A DNA stretch of 64,000 bases from Rhodococcoides kyotonense (GCF_001645385.1 NZ_LVHI01000003.1:1-64000); one strand, 5' to 3'; shown: positions 28,034 to 38,491, counted from the first letter of the stretch. The notes: generated by a model from the sequence alone, not told the origin. Numbers and translations: made by a program.

Positions 28034-29289
28034 CGTCCGCCGAGCCGTTCCGCCGCGGAGAGCCCCGATCTCGCGCCGTCCTCGTGGAAACCCCAGCCGT
28101 GGTAGGCACCCGCGAACGCGACGGTGTCGCTGTCCAGTTCGGGAAGCCGTCGCTGCGCCGCAAGAGATTCCGGCGTGTACTGCGGATGCTCGTAGGTCAT
28201 CTCGTCCACCACCTTCCGAGGATCGACGAGATGAGATCCGCCCAACGTCACCAGGTATCGACGCGGTCCGCCGAGTCGCTGCAGTCGAGTCATGTCGTAG
28301 CTGACCAGAACGGTGTCCGGTGCGGCACCACAATCGGGAATTCGGTAGTTCCACGACGCACGCGCCCGCTCCGTCGTCGGCAGTACCGATTCGTCGGAAT
28401 GCAGTTGAGTTCGGTTGACCGAGTAGGGCATGGCGCCGAGCACCGCGTGTTCGAGTGCAGTGGGCTCGGCCAGGATCTTCAGGGCCTGCTGCGGATGCAC
28501 CGCCACGACCGCCGCGTCGAACCGTCGTAGCTCGTCACCGTCGTCCCTGATGTCGACGCCGTCGTCGTGGCGATAGACGGCTCGGACCGGCGTGGACACG
28601 CGGATCTCGTCGATGCGCTCCGCCACTCGCCGTACGTATTCGACCGATCCGCCGGTGACCGTCCTCCACACCGGCGACCCGGAGACGCTGAGCATTCCGT
28701 GGTGGTCGAGGAACGAGAACAGATAACGCGCGGGATAGTTCAGTGCGGTGACCGGGTCACACGACCACACGGCCGACACCAACGGCGCCATGAAGTGCGA
28801 CGTGAAGTAATCGGAGAACTTGGCGCGACGAAGAAACCGGTCGAGCGTCTCGTCACGGTCCGGCGAATCGGACTGCAGCACAGCCGTCGCCTCGCGGTGA
28901 AATCGCTTGACCTCCACGAGCATTCCGAGATAGCGCGGGCGCGTCGCCGTGCGCACCGACGGCAGAATCCCGCGGAGTCCCTGTCCGCCCGAGTATTCGA
29001 GGCCGCAGCCGTCGCATCGGATCGACATGCTCATGTCCGACTCCTGCGTCGGCACCTCGAGTTCGGCGAACAACCGCAGCAGCGTCGGGTACGTGCGGTC
29101 GTTGTGCACGATGAAGCCGGTGTCCACTGCGGTCGGCCCGTCCGGACCGTCGACCATGTGCGTGTCCGCGTGCCCACCGAGCCGGGAGTCGGCCTCGAAC
29201 AACGTCACTCGCGCCGATTTGGTCAACACGTACGCAGCGGTCAGTCCCGCCACGCCGCTACCGACGACGGCGATGGAACGAGTGGTCAT
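28024..29289 (-). CDS. FAD-dependent amine-oxidase-like flavoprotein (Rv0449c-like)
   Basis: 421 aa. The Rossmann FAD motif VVGSGVAGLTAAYVL (8-22) and second block LGGHADTHMVDG are intact. The C-terminal FAD contact is FAGAYHGWGFHEDGARSG. Resembles NAD(P)-binding squalene/phytoene-desaturase-like proteins more than true amine oxidases, so its substrate is likely the modified acyl lipid. Starts in the hydrolase stop (ATGA). Confidence 0.88.
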   Translation of the reverse strand: MTTRSIAVVGSGVAGLTAAYVLTKSARVTLFEADSRLGGHADTHMVDGPDGPTAVDTGFIVHNDRTYPTLLRLFAELEVPTQESDMSMSIRCDGCGLEYSGGQGLRGILPSVRTATRPRYLGMLVEVKRFHREATAVLQSDSPDRDETLDRFLRRAKFSDYFTSHFMAPLVSAVWSCDPVTALNYPARYLFSFLDHHGMLSVSGSPVWRTVTGGSVEYVRRVAERIDEIRVSTPVRAVYRHDDGVDIRDDGDELRRFDAAVVAVHPQQALKILAEPTALEHAVLGAMPYSVNRTQLHSDESVLPTTERARASWNYRIPDCGAAPDTVLVSYDMTRLQRLGGPRRYLVTLGGSHLVDPRKVVDEMTYEHPQYTPESLAAQRRLPELDSDTVAFAGAYHGWGFHEDGARSGLSAAERLGGRWT

Positions 29290-29954
29290 CGCGTCGCCTC
29301 GTCACGGTCCGCGGTCGACCGTCCGGCGGCGGCCATGACGAACTCCTGCGTGATGCGCACCCATCGGCGCGCACCGCGAATCATGAAGTGCCCGCCCGGC
29401 ATCGACACGAATCGGGCGTCGACACCCCGCTCGGCGGCAGCCTCGGTTTCGCGGCGCGCCCGCACCGGGTCGGTCCACGTGTCGTCGGCGCCGTGCACGA
29501 CGCGCACGACCTGGTTCGCTCGCATCGCGTTCAGCTCACCTCCGTCGGGCCACCAGGGCGCCAACGCGACCACGCCACTCACCAGATGATCGTCGGCGAC
29601 GGCGGCAGCCGTCCGGCCGCCCATGGAATGGCCGACCACCACGACGGGAACGTCCGGGTGATCACGGTGAATCTCCCGAAGCGCCCACCGCGCGTCCTGG
29701 ACGGGGCTCTGCTCCACCCCGTTCCATCCGCGGAATCGGTACTGGAGTTGAGCGACGACGACGCCCTCGGACCGGCCTGCGCGTCGAAGCGCGCACGTGA
29801 ACTGCCACATGCGAATTCCCGACAGATGCCACGGCCGGCTGCGTCTGACGCTCGACACCTTTCCGCCGTGCAGAACCAGTACGACACACGTCACCGGTGT
29901 CGATGACTTCGGTGACGGACCCGTCCACAATCTCGGTCGTGGGCTGTTGCTCAT
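29286..29954 (-). CDS. Alpha/beta hydrolase
   Basis: 222 aa. Nucleophile elbow GHSMGG with S110, oxyanion HG (29-30), acid D159 or D160 in HGADDTW, and H191 in PGGHFM form a full triad. First gene of the lipid operon, coupled to the FAD gene by a 4-bp overlap. Could be an acyl hydrolase or thioesterase for the operon's product; unproven. ATG 29954 has no strong ribosome site. Confidence 0.82.
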   Translation of the reverse strand: MSNSPRPRLWTGPSPKSSTPVTCVVLVLHGGKVSSVRRSRPWHLSGIRMWQFTCALRRAGRSEGVVVAQLQYRFRGWNGVEQSPVQDARWALREIHRDHPDVPVVVVGHSMGGRTAAAVADDHLVSGVVALAPWWPDGGELNAMRANQVVRVVHGADDTWTDPVRARRETEAAAERGVDARFVSMPGGHFMIRGARRWVRITQEFVMAAAGRSTADRDEATR

Positions 29955-30050
29955 ATCCGCTATTCGGCACCGAGGCGGCCCCGGGTTGGGTTCTGTACCG
30001 ATGTGACGTGGGCTACGTCTGTGGAGACACACAACGAACCCTTACGCACG

Positions 30051-30093
30051 AAAAAGCCGGGCCGGTGAGCTTTCGCTCTCCGGCCCGGCTGTT
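30051..30093 (-). terminator. Intrinsic terminator of tmRNA
   Basis: AGCCGGGCCGG and CCGGCCCGGCT pair over 11 bp with a further GAGC/GCTC inner stem around a short loop. The minus-strand transcript then runs into UUUUU. It begins 5 nt after the tmRNA 3' end. Confidence 0.92.
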
Positions 30094-30097
30094 TCAG

Positions 30098-30465
30098 TGG
30101 AGCTGCCGGGAATCGAACCCGGGTCCTCCGCTGTATCGGCAGGGCTTCTCCGTGTGCAGTTTGCTATGCCTCTACTTGGATCTCCCGATCTCGCAAACAA
30201 GTCAGGATGACGATCCCAGCCACTGTTTGATGTTCCTCACCACTCCGTAGCCGAGTGATTCGGTAAGCCCTCTAGCTGATGCCAGTACCCGGACCGAGGG
30301 CGAATCCGGACTGACAGACACGCAGTCGCTACTTAGGCAGCGAGTGCGTAGTCGCGCTGATTGGAATCGGCGCTTATATGTTTGCGATGACGCTTACGGT
30401 GGTCTCTCGCCTGCACCGACACGCTTCCCCTGACTCAACATACAGAGTCGAAACCGTTCAGCCCC
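30098..30465 (-). ncRNA. ssrA: Transfer-messenger RNA (tmRNA)
   Basis: About 368 nt. The 5' end GGGGCTGAACGG and 3' end CAGCTCC plus A form the alanyl-tRNA-like acceptor; the T-arm GGTTCGATTCC is present. The tag reading frame after the resume site encodes ADSNQRDYALAA followed by TAA. CCA is not encoded. TACACT at 30497-30502 (minus) is a likely -10 element, implying a short 5' extension removed by RNase P. Its partner smpB lies 2.4 kb away on the same strand. Confidence 0.95.
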
Positions 30466-30556
30466 GTACGTCCCCAGCACCTTGCTCGGGCTCTTCAGTG
30501 TAACAAGCGACCCACGAAGAATCATCCCGATATCTCGGCGTGGCCTTCGTCTCCGG

Positions 30557-31921
30557 TCAGGCCCGGTCGATGTCGCCGACGACCCGAGCCAACATGCGTC
30601 CGGTCAGCACCTTGCGGAGCGGGAAGGACCCGTACCAGACCGCCCGGCCGGCGAGACCGCGGGGAAAGTAGTCGATGCGCTGCTCCACACGTGTTCCCCC
30701 TCCTGCCGAGGTCGCGCGGTAACGGAGCCATGCGGTGCCTGCGATCCGCGCGGTCGAACGCAACCGAACGTCGTCGGATCCGTCGTCGTCGAGCCGCCAG
30801 CCTCTCGTGTCGTCGGAGTGGATCACGTCCCCCAGCCTGCGACGAATGACGCTGGGTTCCGTTCCGAGGAATGCACCCTTGACGTCCGAATAGACGACCT
30901 CCCCCGCCCAGTGCGGGTCCGACGGGAGCGGATCCGAGGGTGCGGTGACCGTATCCGCCCACGACGATTCCGTCTCCCCTTCCTCGATGTTGCGCAACGC
31001 AAGGCGAACGGACTCGCGGTAGGGTGTGAGACCTCCCTCCGGCCGGTCGACGACGTCATCGATGTCGTGTTCGTGTGCCACGGCGTCGTACTGGAGCGAC
31101 TCGATGAGGGGCATAGCGAGTCCACGCGGCATCGGGGTCACCAACCCGATCCAATGCCCGGCGAGCCGCGGGGTGAGGACCGGTAGAACCAGGATGCGTC
31201 GCTGGCGAAGCCCCGCGACGTCGGCGTAGATGTTCATCATCTCGCCGTACTCCATGACATCCGGTCCTCCGACGTCGTACGCACGACTCTGCGGCAGCTT
31301 CGCCTCGGCAGCGCCGAGGAGATAGTGCAGCACGTCCCGTACCGCGATCGGCTGAATTCGGTTGTGCACCCAGCGCGGTGTCGTCATGACCGGGAGGCGA
31401 TTCGTCAGGTGCCGGATCATCTCGAACGACGCCGAACCCGACCCGATGACGACACCTGCCTGCAGCACGAGCGTCGGCGTCGGGGACTCCATGAGAATTC
31501 GGCCGACTTCTGCGCGCGACTCCAGATGTGGAGACAGATCGCCGGTCTGCGGATGCAACCCGCCGAGATAGACGATGCGGCCGACGCCCGCATCGGCGGC
31601 CACCGCCGCGACGTTCTCCGCGCTTTCCCGTTCGGTTTTCGCGAAGTCGTCGTGACCGGACGTCCCCATGGAGTGCACGAGGTAGTAGACGACGTCGACG
31701 TCGGCGAACGCCGACTTCAGCGAATCACGATCTCCGAGATCGCCTTGCGCGACCTCGACCTTCTCGGCCCACGGGACGCCACGAAGCTTGTCGGGGTTAC
31801 GGGCCAGAACTCGCACCGTGTAGCCGGCGTCGAGCAGGCGTGGGGCGAGCCGGCCACCCAGATAGCCCGTCGCACCGGTGACGAGAACTCTGGATGGTCG
31901 TGGGGTCTGTTCGGCGGTCAT
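30557..31921 (-). CDS. NAD(P)-binding SDR-family protein with C-terminal DUF2867
   Basis: 454 aa. An N-terminal atypical short-chain dehydrogenase/NmrA-like Rossmann domain starts VLVTGATGYLGGRLAPRLL (nucleotide loop 15-23). From about residue 300 a DUF2867/START-like domain follows, ending FPLRKVLTGRMLARVVGDI. The two-domain design is common in actinobacteria; substrate unknown. ATG 31921 is a reasonable start. Confidence 0.85.
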   Translation of the reverse strand: MTAEQTPRPSRVLVTGATGYLGGRLAPRLLDAGYTVRVLARNPDKLRGVPWAEKVEVAQGDLGDRDSLKSAFADVDVVYYLVHSMGTSGHDDFAKTERESAENVAAVAADAGVGRIVYLGGLHPQTGDLSPHLESRAEVGRILMESPTPTLVLQAGVVIGSGSASFEMIRHLTNRLPVMTTPRWVHNRIQPIAVRDVLHYLLGAAEAKLPQSRAYDVGGPDVMEYGEMMNIYADVAGLRQRRILVLPVLTPRLAGHWIGLVTPMPRGLAMPLIESLQYDAVAHEHDIDDVVDRPEGGLTPYRESVRLALRNIEEGETESSWADTVTAPSDPLPSDPHWAGEVVYSDVKGAFLGTEPSVIRRRLGDVIHSDDTRGWRLDDDGSDDVRLRSTARIAGTAWLRYRATSAGGGTRVEQRIDYFPRGLAGRAVWYGSFPLRKVLTGRMLARVVGDIDRA

Positions 31922-31975
31922 TGCGGGTCGATACCCTCGCCGAGCCCGGTTCAACCGGGCGTGCGCGCCGCGGCA

Positions 31976-32839
31976 CTAGGCGACGGCGATCAGCCCGACC
32001 GCCCCGAGAGCCAACAGCATTCCGGCCTGCTGCAACCGACCGACGCGCTCGCCGAGCATGACCATCGCGAGCATGACGGTCGCCGCCGGGTACAGCGACG
32101 CGATGACGCTGACGAGCGACAGCAAACCACCTTGATAGGCGTACAGCAGTGCGGCATTCGCGACGACGTCGAGCACACCGACGAATGCGGCCAACTTCAA
32201 CACACTGCCGTGGGGCAGGACGAAGTGACGGGACGCCAAAGCGACGCACCAGACGACCGCGGTGGCCGACGCCCGCGACGCCGCGAGCGGCCACAGGCCC
32301 GTACCGTCCTCGATCTGGTGGAGACAGATGAACGCGATCGCGAACGTCACCCCGGACCCGATCGTCAACCATGCGACCGAACGGGTGAACTTCATCTCGC
32401 GGCCGCCCGCCACCTCGCCGGTGGTCTCGTCGGGCGACTCCTTGCTGACGAGAACGACGGCGACGAGCGCCAACGCGATTCCGACGAAGGCGAGCGCGCC
32501 GGGTCGCTCGCCGATGGCGAATCCGGCGACGACGGGAATGCCCGCGACGAGCACCGCGGTCAACGGCGACACGACGGCCATGGGCCCGGTCGCGAGTGCC
32601 AGGTAGAACCACCAGACGGCCAGTGCACCCGCCACGCCCGACGCGAGACCCCACAGGATCGGCGTCCACGAAAGCGTCCCTCCGACGAACGGCGCGATCA
32701 GGAGGACGACGACGAGCGAGAACGGGTACGAGACGATGACGACCCGGAGAGCTGCCACTCGCCTGGACGCGACACCGCCGACGAAATCACTGACCCCGTA
32801 TCCGACAGCTGCGACCAGAGCGAGCAGAACGGCGGTCAG
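31976..32839 (-). CDS. EamA (DMT superfamily) transporter, probable CTG start
   Basis: About 287 aa, ten membrane helices in two EamA repeats. The first helix [21 protein letters not shown] is clear family sequence but lies upstream of the first ATG/GTG/TTG (GTG 32758). The frame then runs open to an in-frame stop inside smpB with no standard start. The best reading is initiation at CTG 32839, overlapping the smpB TGA as CTGA and copying the ATGA/GTGA couplings seen elsewhere here. If GTG 32758 is used instead, the protein loses its first helix. Substrate unknown. Confidence 0.75.
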   Translation of the reverse strand: MTAVLLALVAAVGYGVSDFVGGVASRRVAALRVVIVSYPFSLVVVLLIAPFVGGTLSWTPILWGLASGVAGALAVWWFYLALATGPMAVVSPLTAVLVAGIPVVAGFAIGERPGALAFVGIALALVAVVLVSKESPDETTGEVAGGREMKFTRSVAWLTIGSGVTFAIAFICLHQIEDGTGLWPLAASRASATAVVWCVALASRHFVLPHGSVLKLAAFVGVLDVVANAALLYAYQGGLLSLVSVIASLYPAATVMLAMVMLGERVGRLQQAGMLLALGAVGLIAVA

Positions 32840-33309
32840 CGCATACCTTTGATGCGACGCCCGAGCTCGCGGGTCACTTCGCGCTCGGCGGTACGACGCG
32901 CCAGATCCTGACGCTTGTCGTAGTCCTGCTTACCCTTGGCCAACGCCAGTTCGACCTTCACCTTGCCGTCGGAGAAGTACATCGACAGCGGCACGAGGGT
33001 GAGACTGCCTTCCTTGACCTTGCCGACGAGGCGTTCGATCTCACGCTTGTGCAGCAACAGCTTCCGGGTGCGACGCGGGGCGTGGTTGGTCCAGCTGCCC
33101 TGCGTGTACTCGGGGATGTGCAGCCCGCGGAGCCAGATCTCGCCGTCGTCGACGGTCGCGAACGCATCCGCGAGCGACGCCTTGCCCTCTCGCAGACTCT
33201 TCACCTCGGTGCCGACCAGCGCGATGCCGGCCTCGTAGACATCGAGAATCGAATAGTTGTGTCGCGCCTTACGATTGGTCGCGATGGCCTTGCGGCCCTT
33301 TTCCTTCAC
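32836..33309 (-). CDS. smpB: SsrA-binding protein
   Basis: 157 aa; binds tmRNA and delivers it to stalled ribosomes. It has the family core [31 protein letters not shown], the [12 protein letters not shown] block and the basic C-terminal tail ending RRIKGMR. GTG 33309 has GGAAAGGG upstream. The gene order smpB-ftsX-ftsE follows M. tuberculosis Rv3100c-Rv3102c. Confidence 0.96.
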   Translation of the reverse strand: MKEKGRKAIATNRKARHNYSILDVYEAGIALVGTEVKSLREGKASLADAFATVDDGEIWLRGLHIPEYTQGSWTNHAPRRTRKLLLHKREIERLVGKVKEGSLTLVPLSMYFSDGKVKVELALAKGKQDYDKRQDLARRTAEREVTRELGRRIKGMR

Positions 33310-33395
33310 TGCAGGGCCCTTTCCTTCCGAGCGCCTCGAGGTCGTGCACGCGTCGTGCACAACCGCTCCAGCATAGAACTGCACGGCAAGTGGAT

Positions 33396-34301
33396 TTACT
33401 CCCGCACGTACAAGCGCAGGGTGATGTACGCCGTGACTGCTGCCATGCCGACGCCGACGAGCACCAGGAAGGGCGAGACGAGCAGTACGTCGCTGTTGGA
33501 GATACGGGCAAGGATGTTGGCGTCGTACACCTCGGAGAGCACGTCGTCGATGAAGAGGTTCTTGGCGGTGAACAGTCCGGCGATGGCAAGCACCGATCCG
33601 ATCAACGCGGCGACGACGGCTTCCAGCAGGAACGGCAGCTGCGTGTACCAGCGGGTCGCGCCGACGAGCCGCATGATGCCGACTTCGGTGCGCCTGGTGA
33701 ACGCGGCGATCTGCACCATGTTGGCGATCAGAAGAATCGCGGCGATGGCCTGCACGACCGCGATCGCGAACGCCGCGTTGCGCACACCGTTGAGGACACT
33801 GAACAACCGCTCGACGAGGTCGCGCTGGTTGAGAACGCTCTGCACGCCGGGCCTGCTGCCGAAGTTGTCGTTGATGACGCCGAAGCGTTCGGGGTCGTTG
33901 AGCTTGACCTTGAACGACGCCGGGAAGCTGTCCGGACTGACCAACTCCGCGAGTTCGGGCTGATCCTTGAACACGCGCTCGGTGGCGTCCTTCACCGCGT
34001 CGTCGCGGTTCAGGTACTGCACGGTCTCGACCGACGGCGTCTGCTCCAGATCGGACCGCAGCGTGCGGCAGGTGTCCTGCGCGCAGTCGGGGTCCCCCGA
34101 CGAGATGTCGTCGGTCAGAAAGATCTGCACCTCGACGCGGTCCAGGAAGATCTGCTGGGTCTTCCCTGCCATCTGCACCACGAGCAGTCCCCCGCCGAAC
34201 AACCCCAGCGAGATCGCGGTCGTCAGGATCATGGCAATGGTCATGGTGATGTTGCGGCGAAGTCCGGTCAGAACCTCACTGGTGATGAAACTGGCGCGCA
34301 T
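33396..34301 (-). CDS. ftsX: Cell-division ABC transporter permease FtsX
   Basis: 301 aa. One helix near residues 20-45, a large extracellular loop (about 46-165) and three C-terminal helices, the FtsX layout. With FtsE it activates peptidoglycan hydrolases (RipC in mycobacteria) at the septum. Conserved [22 protein letters not shown] cytoplasmic loop is present. 62 nt after ftsE. Confidence 0.95.
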   Translation of the reverse strand: MRASFITSEVLTGLRRNITMTIAMILTTAISLGLFGGGLLVVQMAGKTQQIFLDRVEVQIFLTDDISSGDPDCAQDTCRTLRSDLEQTPSVETVQYLNRDDAVKDATERVFKDQPELAELVSPDSFPASFKVKLNDPERFGVINDNFGSRPGVQSVLNQRDLVERLFSVLNGVRNAAFAIAVVQAIAAILLIANMVQIAAFTRRTEVGIMRLVGATRWYTQLPFLLEAVVAALIGSVLAIAGLFTAKNLFIDDVLSEVYDANILARISNSDVLLVSPFLVLVGVGMAAVTAYITLRLYVRE

Positions 34302-34363
34302 CGCGGTATCGGGCCCTTCGGTAGTGCAGAACGAGAATGTCGGCGGGAGTCGGTCCTACGTCT

Positions 34364-35053
34364 CTACCTGCCGACGCCGTAGACGCCGCGGGCCTCGTCG
34401 CGCACCACTCGTCCGTTGTCCAACTCGACGACACGTCGACGCATCGAGTCCACGATGTGGTTGTCGTGGGTTGCCATCAACACCGTCGTACCGGTGCGGT
34501 TGATGCGTTCGAGCAGCATCATGATGTCCTGGCTCGTATCCGGGTCGAGGTTTCCGGTCGGCTCGTCGGCGAGCAGGACCAACGGGCGGTTGACGAACGC
34601 GCGTGCGATGGCAACACGCTGCTGTTCTCCGCCGGACAGTTCCGTGGGAAGCCGGTCGGATTTGCCGCCGAGACCGACCAGATCGAGCACCTCGGGGACC
34701 GTACGTTTGATCACCGAGCGGGGCTTGCCGATCACCTCGAGCGCGAAGGCCACGTTCTCGACGACCGTCTTCTTCTGCAGCAACCGGAAGTCCTGGAACA
34801 CGCACCCCATGCTCTGGCGCAGACGAGGGACGCGGCGCGACGACAGTCGATTCACGTGGAAATCGGCGACGTGGATGTCACCCGACGTCGGCGTCTCTTC
34901 CTTGAGCAGCAGCCGCATGAACGTGGACTTGCCCGAACCGGACGGACCGATGAGAAAGACGAACTCGCCCTTGTCCACGGATACGGTCACGTCGTCCAGA
35001 GCAGGCCTGGTCGACGTCTTGTAGGACTTGGACAGTTTCGTCGTGCTGATCAC
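34364..35053 (-). CDS. ftsE: Cell-division ATP-binding protein FtsE
   Basis: 229-aa ABC ATPase. Walker [11 protein letters not shown]-loop, signature [13 protein letters not shown], Walker [13 protein letters not shown] and switch MATHD are all intact. It powers FtsX signalling to cell-wall hydrolases. Begins 47 nt after the Pro/Thr-rich membrane protein gene. Confidence 0.97.
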   Translation of the reverse strand: MISTTKLSKSYKTSTRPALDDVTVSVDKGEFVFLIGPSGSGKSTFMRLLLKEETPTSGDIHVADFHVNRLSSRRVPRLRQSMGCVFQDFRLLQKKTVVENVAFALEVIGKPRSVIKRTVPEVLDLVGLGGKSDRLPTELSGGEQQRVAIARAFVNRPLVLLADEPTGNLDPDTSQDIMMLLERINRTGTTVLMATHDNHIVDSMRRRVVELDNGRVVRDEARGVYGVGR

Positions 35054-35100
35054 GGGTCGCCAGTGTAGCCCCTACCGGCCGGTAACCGTCCCAGGCTCAC

Positions 35101-35562
35101 TCAGGGCGTGCCCGTCGCGGTCGGCGGCGCAGGTAGCAGCGATCGCAGCTCCGGCGGCACCGTCAATCCGGGGAGATAGGTGGGGGCGGTGGTCGTCGAC
35201 GTACCCGTGTCGCTGGTGCCCGTTCCCGGCGCGCCAGGAACCCCTGATGTCGTGGTGGGCACGTCCGTCGGCGTCGGAGAGACCGTCGTCGTCGGGGCGG
35301 GCGGAGTCGTCGTCGTGTACTGCTCGGTGTACTCCTGCTGGGCGCTCGGTCCGGGACTCACCAGCCCGGGGTCGACGGCCGTCGGTCCTGCGGCCGGCGC
35401 GTCGTTGCCCTCCTGCAGTTGGTTGTAGAGCAGGCCCGTCAACACGAAACACAGTGACAGAATCGCCGTCGACGTCCGGATGCGGCCGAACAGTTTCGCC
35501 GGCGGCCGCCAGGCTCGCCACGACGACCGCTCCTCGGGCTCGGCGACAGGGTTCTCGGTCAC
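35101..35562 (-). CDS. Single-pass membrane protein with Pro/Thr/Gly-rich extracellular tail (Rv3103c-like position)
   Basis: 153 aa. About 33 cytosolic residues, one helix (about 33-48, STAILSLCFVLTGLLYN), then a 100-residue low-complexity tail rich in T, P and G. Holds the same place between mscS-like and ftsE genes as M. tuberculosis Rv3103c. A role in the FtsEX/cell-wall module is only suggested by position. Its start overlaps the preceding stop by 4 bp. Confidence 0.8.
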   Translation of the reverse strand: MTENPVAEPEERSSWRAWRPPAKLFGRIRTSTAILSLCFVLTGLLYNQLQEGNDAPAAGPTAVDPGLVSPGPSAQQEYTEQYTTTTPPAPTTTVSPTPTDVPTTTSGVPGAPGTGTSDTGTSTTTAPTYLPGLTVPPELRSLLPAPPTATGTP

Positions 35563-36464
35563 AACGGCTCACCTTCGTTACGACTGCGCCCTTCGGCCGC
35601 CACCCCTGCCGTCGACACGTCGGGTGTGACGCGAATGCCTTCCGGCTGCAGCGCGGCGGCGACGCGGACGCGTAGTTCACGGCCGACCTGGAACTGTTTG
35701 CCCGGCAGTGTTCGGGCCACGAGACGGACGTTGACCTGATCGACCTCGATGCTCTCCACACCCATGACCGTCGGCTCGTCGAGCAACAACGGCCGCAGGT
35801 TCGAGTCCTCGTAGGCCGCGTGCCCGACGCGTCGGAGCACCTCGTTGACACGGTTGAGGTCGGCGACCGACGGCACCGGGACGTCGACGACGGCCCGGGC
35901 CCAGTCCTTCGACAGGTTGATGGCCTTCACGATCTGCCCGTTGGGAACGGTGATGACCTCGCCGTCGACGCTACGGATCCGCGTGACGCGCAGCGTGACG
36001 TCCTCGACCGTGCCGACGGCGTCCTCCGCCGACCCCGTGACCGCGATCTGCACGACGTCACCGAACCCGTACTGCCGCTCGGTGATGATGAAGAAGCCCG
36101 CGAGAATGTCCTGCACGATGCGCTGCGCACCGAAGCCGAGCGCCGCACCGAGGACCGTCGCCGGAGCTACGAGTCCGGTGACAGCGAAGCCGAGTCGCCG
36201 AAGCACCTCGATCGTGACGAGGATGTAGACGATCGTCACGGCGACCCACGTGATCACCTGCGCGAGAGCGTGCCGATGCTTGGCCGCCTCGGTACGCACG
36301 AGCGCGTCGCTGTGCTGATAGTTGGCGTCGATCCGAGACGTGATGCGCGAACCGAGCCAGGAGATGAACCGGGCCAGCAGCACGCCGCCCAGAACGAACA
36401 GCACTATTTCGAGCCCACGAAGACGCAGGTAGAGCGGAACGCCGAAGTCGAGTGCCGAGTTCAC
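35559..36464 (-). CDS. MscS family mechanosensitive ion channel
   Basis: 301 aa. N-terminal helices (about 18-35 and 68-90), then the pore-lining helix/beta-domain core GLVAPATVLGAALGFGAQRIVQDILAGFF and ERQYGFGDVVQI, and a cytosolic C-terminal domain. Gates ion efflux under membrane tension. Same position as M. tuberculosis Rv3104c, 9 nt after prfB. Confidence 0.9.
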   Translation of the reverse strand: MNSALDFGVPLYLRLRGLEIVLFVLGGVLLARFISWLGSRITSRIDANYQHSDALVRTEAAKHRHALAQVITWVAVTIVYILVTIEVLRRLGFAVTGLVAPATVLGAALGFGAQRIVQDILAGFFIITERQYGFGDVVQIAVTGSAEDAVGTVEDVTLRVTRIRSVDGEVITVPNGQIVKAINLSKDWARAVVDVPVPSVADLNRVNEVLRRVGHAAYEDSNLRPLLLDEPTVMGVESIEVDQVNVRLVARTLPGKQFQVGRELRVRVAAALQPEGIRVTPDVSTAGVAAEGRSRNEGEPL

Positions 36465-36473
36465 CGGGGTGAC

Positions 36474-37586
36474 CTACTCTTCGCCGCGCATCCGCCAGCG
36501 GATGCCGGATTCGAGGAAACCGTCGATGTCGCCGTCGAGGACGCTGGACGGGTTGTTGACCTCGTACTCGGTCCGCAGATCCTTGACCATCTGGTACGGA
36601 TGCAGCACGTAGGACCGCATCTGGTTGCCCCAGGAGCTGCCGCCGTCGCCTTTGAGGGCATCCATCTCGGCGCGCTCTTCCTTGCGCTTGACCTCGAGCA
36701 GTTTGGCCTGGAGGACGCGCATCGCGGACACCTTGTTCTGCAACTGCGACTTCTCGTTCTGGCAGGTGACGACGATGCCGGTCGGAATGTGCGTCAGGCG
36801 CACCGCCGAGTCGGTCGTGTTGACCGACTGTCCGCCCGGTCCACTGGATCGGTAGACGTCGACGCGAATGTCGCCTTCCGGGACGTCGATGTGATCGGTC
36901 GTCTCGACGACGGGAAGTACCTCGACCTCGGCGAAGGACGTCTGACGCCGACCCTGGTTGTCGAACGGGCTGATGCGAACGAGGCGGTGCGTGCCCTGTT
37001 CCACCGACAGCGTTCCGTACGTGTAGGGCGCCTTGACCGCGAAGGTCGCGCTCTTGATGCCTGCTTCTTCCGCGTACGACGTGTCGTACACCTCGACGCC
37101 GTAGCCGTGCTTCTCCGCCCAGCGGATGTACATACGCATCAGCATCTCGGCCCAGTCGGCCGCGTCGATCCCGCCTGCACCGGACCGGATGTTGACGAGC
37201 GCGTCGCGCTGGTCGTACTCACCGGACAGAAGAGTCCGCACCTCGGCCGCCGCGATGTCCTCGCGCAGCGACGCGCGCTCGGTGTCCGCGTCGGCAAGGG
37301 CCGACGCCTGCGCGTCGCCCTCCTCGCCCTCCGCGAGTTCGTACAGAACCGGCATGTCCTCCAGCCGTTGACGAAGCTCTTCGACGCGACGCAACTCGGC
37401 CTGCGCATGCGACAGCTGACTGGTCACCTGCTGCGCGTGTTCCTGGTCGTTCCAGAGGTCCGGAGACGCGGCCTGGTGTTCGAGTTCGTCGATCCGGCGA
37501 CGCAGTTCCTCGACATCGAGCACCGACTCGATGGTGGTGAGGGTGATGTCGAGTTCGTTCAGATCTGCGGAGACGTCAGGATGCAC
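36474..37586 (-). CDS. prfB: Peptide chain release factor 2
   Basis: 370 aa; terminates at UGA and UAA. The stop-codon-reading SPF tripeptide is in RISPFDNQ and the hydrolysis motif GGQ in [10 protein letters not shown]. No in-frame UGA near codon 25, so the autoregulatory +1 frameshift of enteric prfB is absent. GTG 37586 gives the family start [14 protein letters not shown] about 8 nt upstream hints at a leaderless start. Confidence 0.96.
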   Translation of the reverse strand: MHPDVSADLNELDITLTTIESVLDVEELRRRIDELEHQAASPDLWNDQEHAQQVTSQLSHAQAELRRVEELRQRLEDMPVLYELAEGEEGDAQASALADADTERASLREDIAAAEVRTLLSGEYDQRDALVNIRSGAGGIDAADWAEMLMRMYIRWAEKHGYGVEVYDTSYAEEAGIKSATFAVKAPYTYGTLSVEQGTHRLVRISPFDNQGRRQTSFAEVEVLPVVETTDHIDVPEGDIRVDVYRSSGPGGQSVNTTDSAVRLTHIPTGIVVTCQNEKSQLQNKVSAMRVLQAKLLEVKRKEERAEMDALKGDGGSSWGNQMRSYVLHPYQMVKDLRTEYEVNNPSSVLDGDIDGFLESGIRWRMRGEE

Positions 37587-37699
37587 GAGATACAAGGTTA
37601 CCGGCACACCGATCGTGGTCGAACTCGAGTCGTGGTCACTGCTGGTTCCGGCCCGGGACGGGGTGACGATGCGACTGTCACCCTGTCTAGGCTCTCCTC

Positions 37700-38488
37700 G
37701 TGACCTTCTCCGCCGCTGACCTGCAACTCGCTCTGTCCCTCGCCGACCAGGCCGACGTCATCACCCGCGATCGATTTCTCGCGCTGGACCTGAAGGTCGA
37801 CGACAAGCCCGACCTCAGCCCGGTCAGCGACGCCGATCTCGCGGTCGAGCGGCACGTGCGCGCCGTGCTGGCCGAACAGCGCCCGGACGACGCCGTCCTC
37901 GGTGAGGAGTTCGGCGGCGACGCGGTCTTCGAGGGCAGGCAGTGGGTCGTCGATCCCATCGACGGCACCAAGAACTTCGTACGAGGAGTGCCGATCTGGG
38001 CGACGCTCATCGCACTACTCGAGGACGGCGTGCCGGTCGTCGGAGTGATCAGCGCCCCAGCCCTGAACCGGCGGTGGTGGGCCGCCGACTCCATGGGCGC
38101 GTTCACGTCGTACGACGGCGGCGACGCCCGCGCGATCACGACGTCGTCCGTGCGTGACTTGAGTTCTGCGAGTTTGAGTTTCGCGAGCCTCAGCGGTTGG
38201 AAGGACCGCGGAATCCGTGAGCAGTTCGTCGCTCTGACCGACACCGTGTGGAGGACGCGAGGGTACGGCGACTTCTTCTCCTACTGCCTCCTCGCCGAGG
38301 GCACGCTGGACATCGCCGCCGAGCCCGAGGTCTCACTGTGGGACCTGGCCCCACTCGACGTTCTCGTCCGCGAGGCGGGCGGGCGTTTCACCGGTCTCGA
38401 CGGCACCGCCGGACCGCACGGCGGCAGCGCGGTCGCGACGAACGGACTGCTGCACGACGAGGTCCTGGCCGCGCTGCAGCACGGCTGA
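37700..38488 (+). CDS. hisN: Histidinol-phosphatase, inositol-monophosphatase family
   Basis: 262 aa. Mg-binding motifs [21 protein letters not shown] and [15 protein letters not shown] are intact. By synteny with M. tuberculosis Rv3137 (hisN, upstream of fadE24) it is the HisN-type histidinol-phosphatase of histidine biosynthesis, though inositol-phosphate phosphatase activity cannot be excluded from sequence. Divergent from prfB (113 bp). Confidence 0.9.
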   Translation: MTFSAADLQLALSLADQADVITRDRFLALDLKVDDKPDLSPVSDADLAVERHVRAVLAEQRPDDAVLGEEFGGDAVFEGRQWVVDPIDGTKNFVRGVPIWATLIALLEDGVPVVGVISAPALNRRWWAADSMGAFTSYDGGDARAITTSSVRDLSSASLSFASLSGWKDRGIREQFVALTDTVWRTRGYGDFFSYCLLAEGTLDIAAEPEVSLWDLAPLDVLVREAGGRFTGLDGTAGPHGGSAVATNGLLHDEVLAALQHG

Positions 38489-38491
38489 CGC

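Noticed and set aside
30522..30962. 146-codon minus-strand frame inside the SDR/DUF2867 gene
   Set aside because: Alternative frame of a well-supported gene; Arg/Gly-rich shadow translation.
36474..37586. Programmed +1 frameshift in prfB
   Set aside because: The reading frame is continuous with no in-frame UGA near the usual site.
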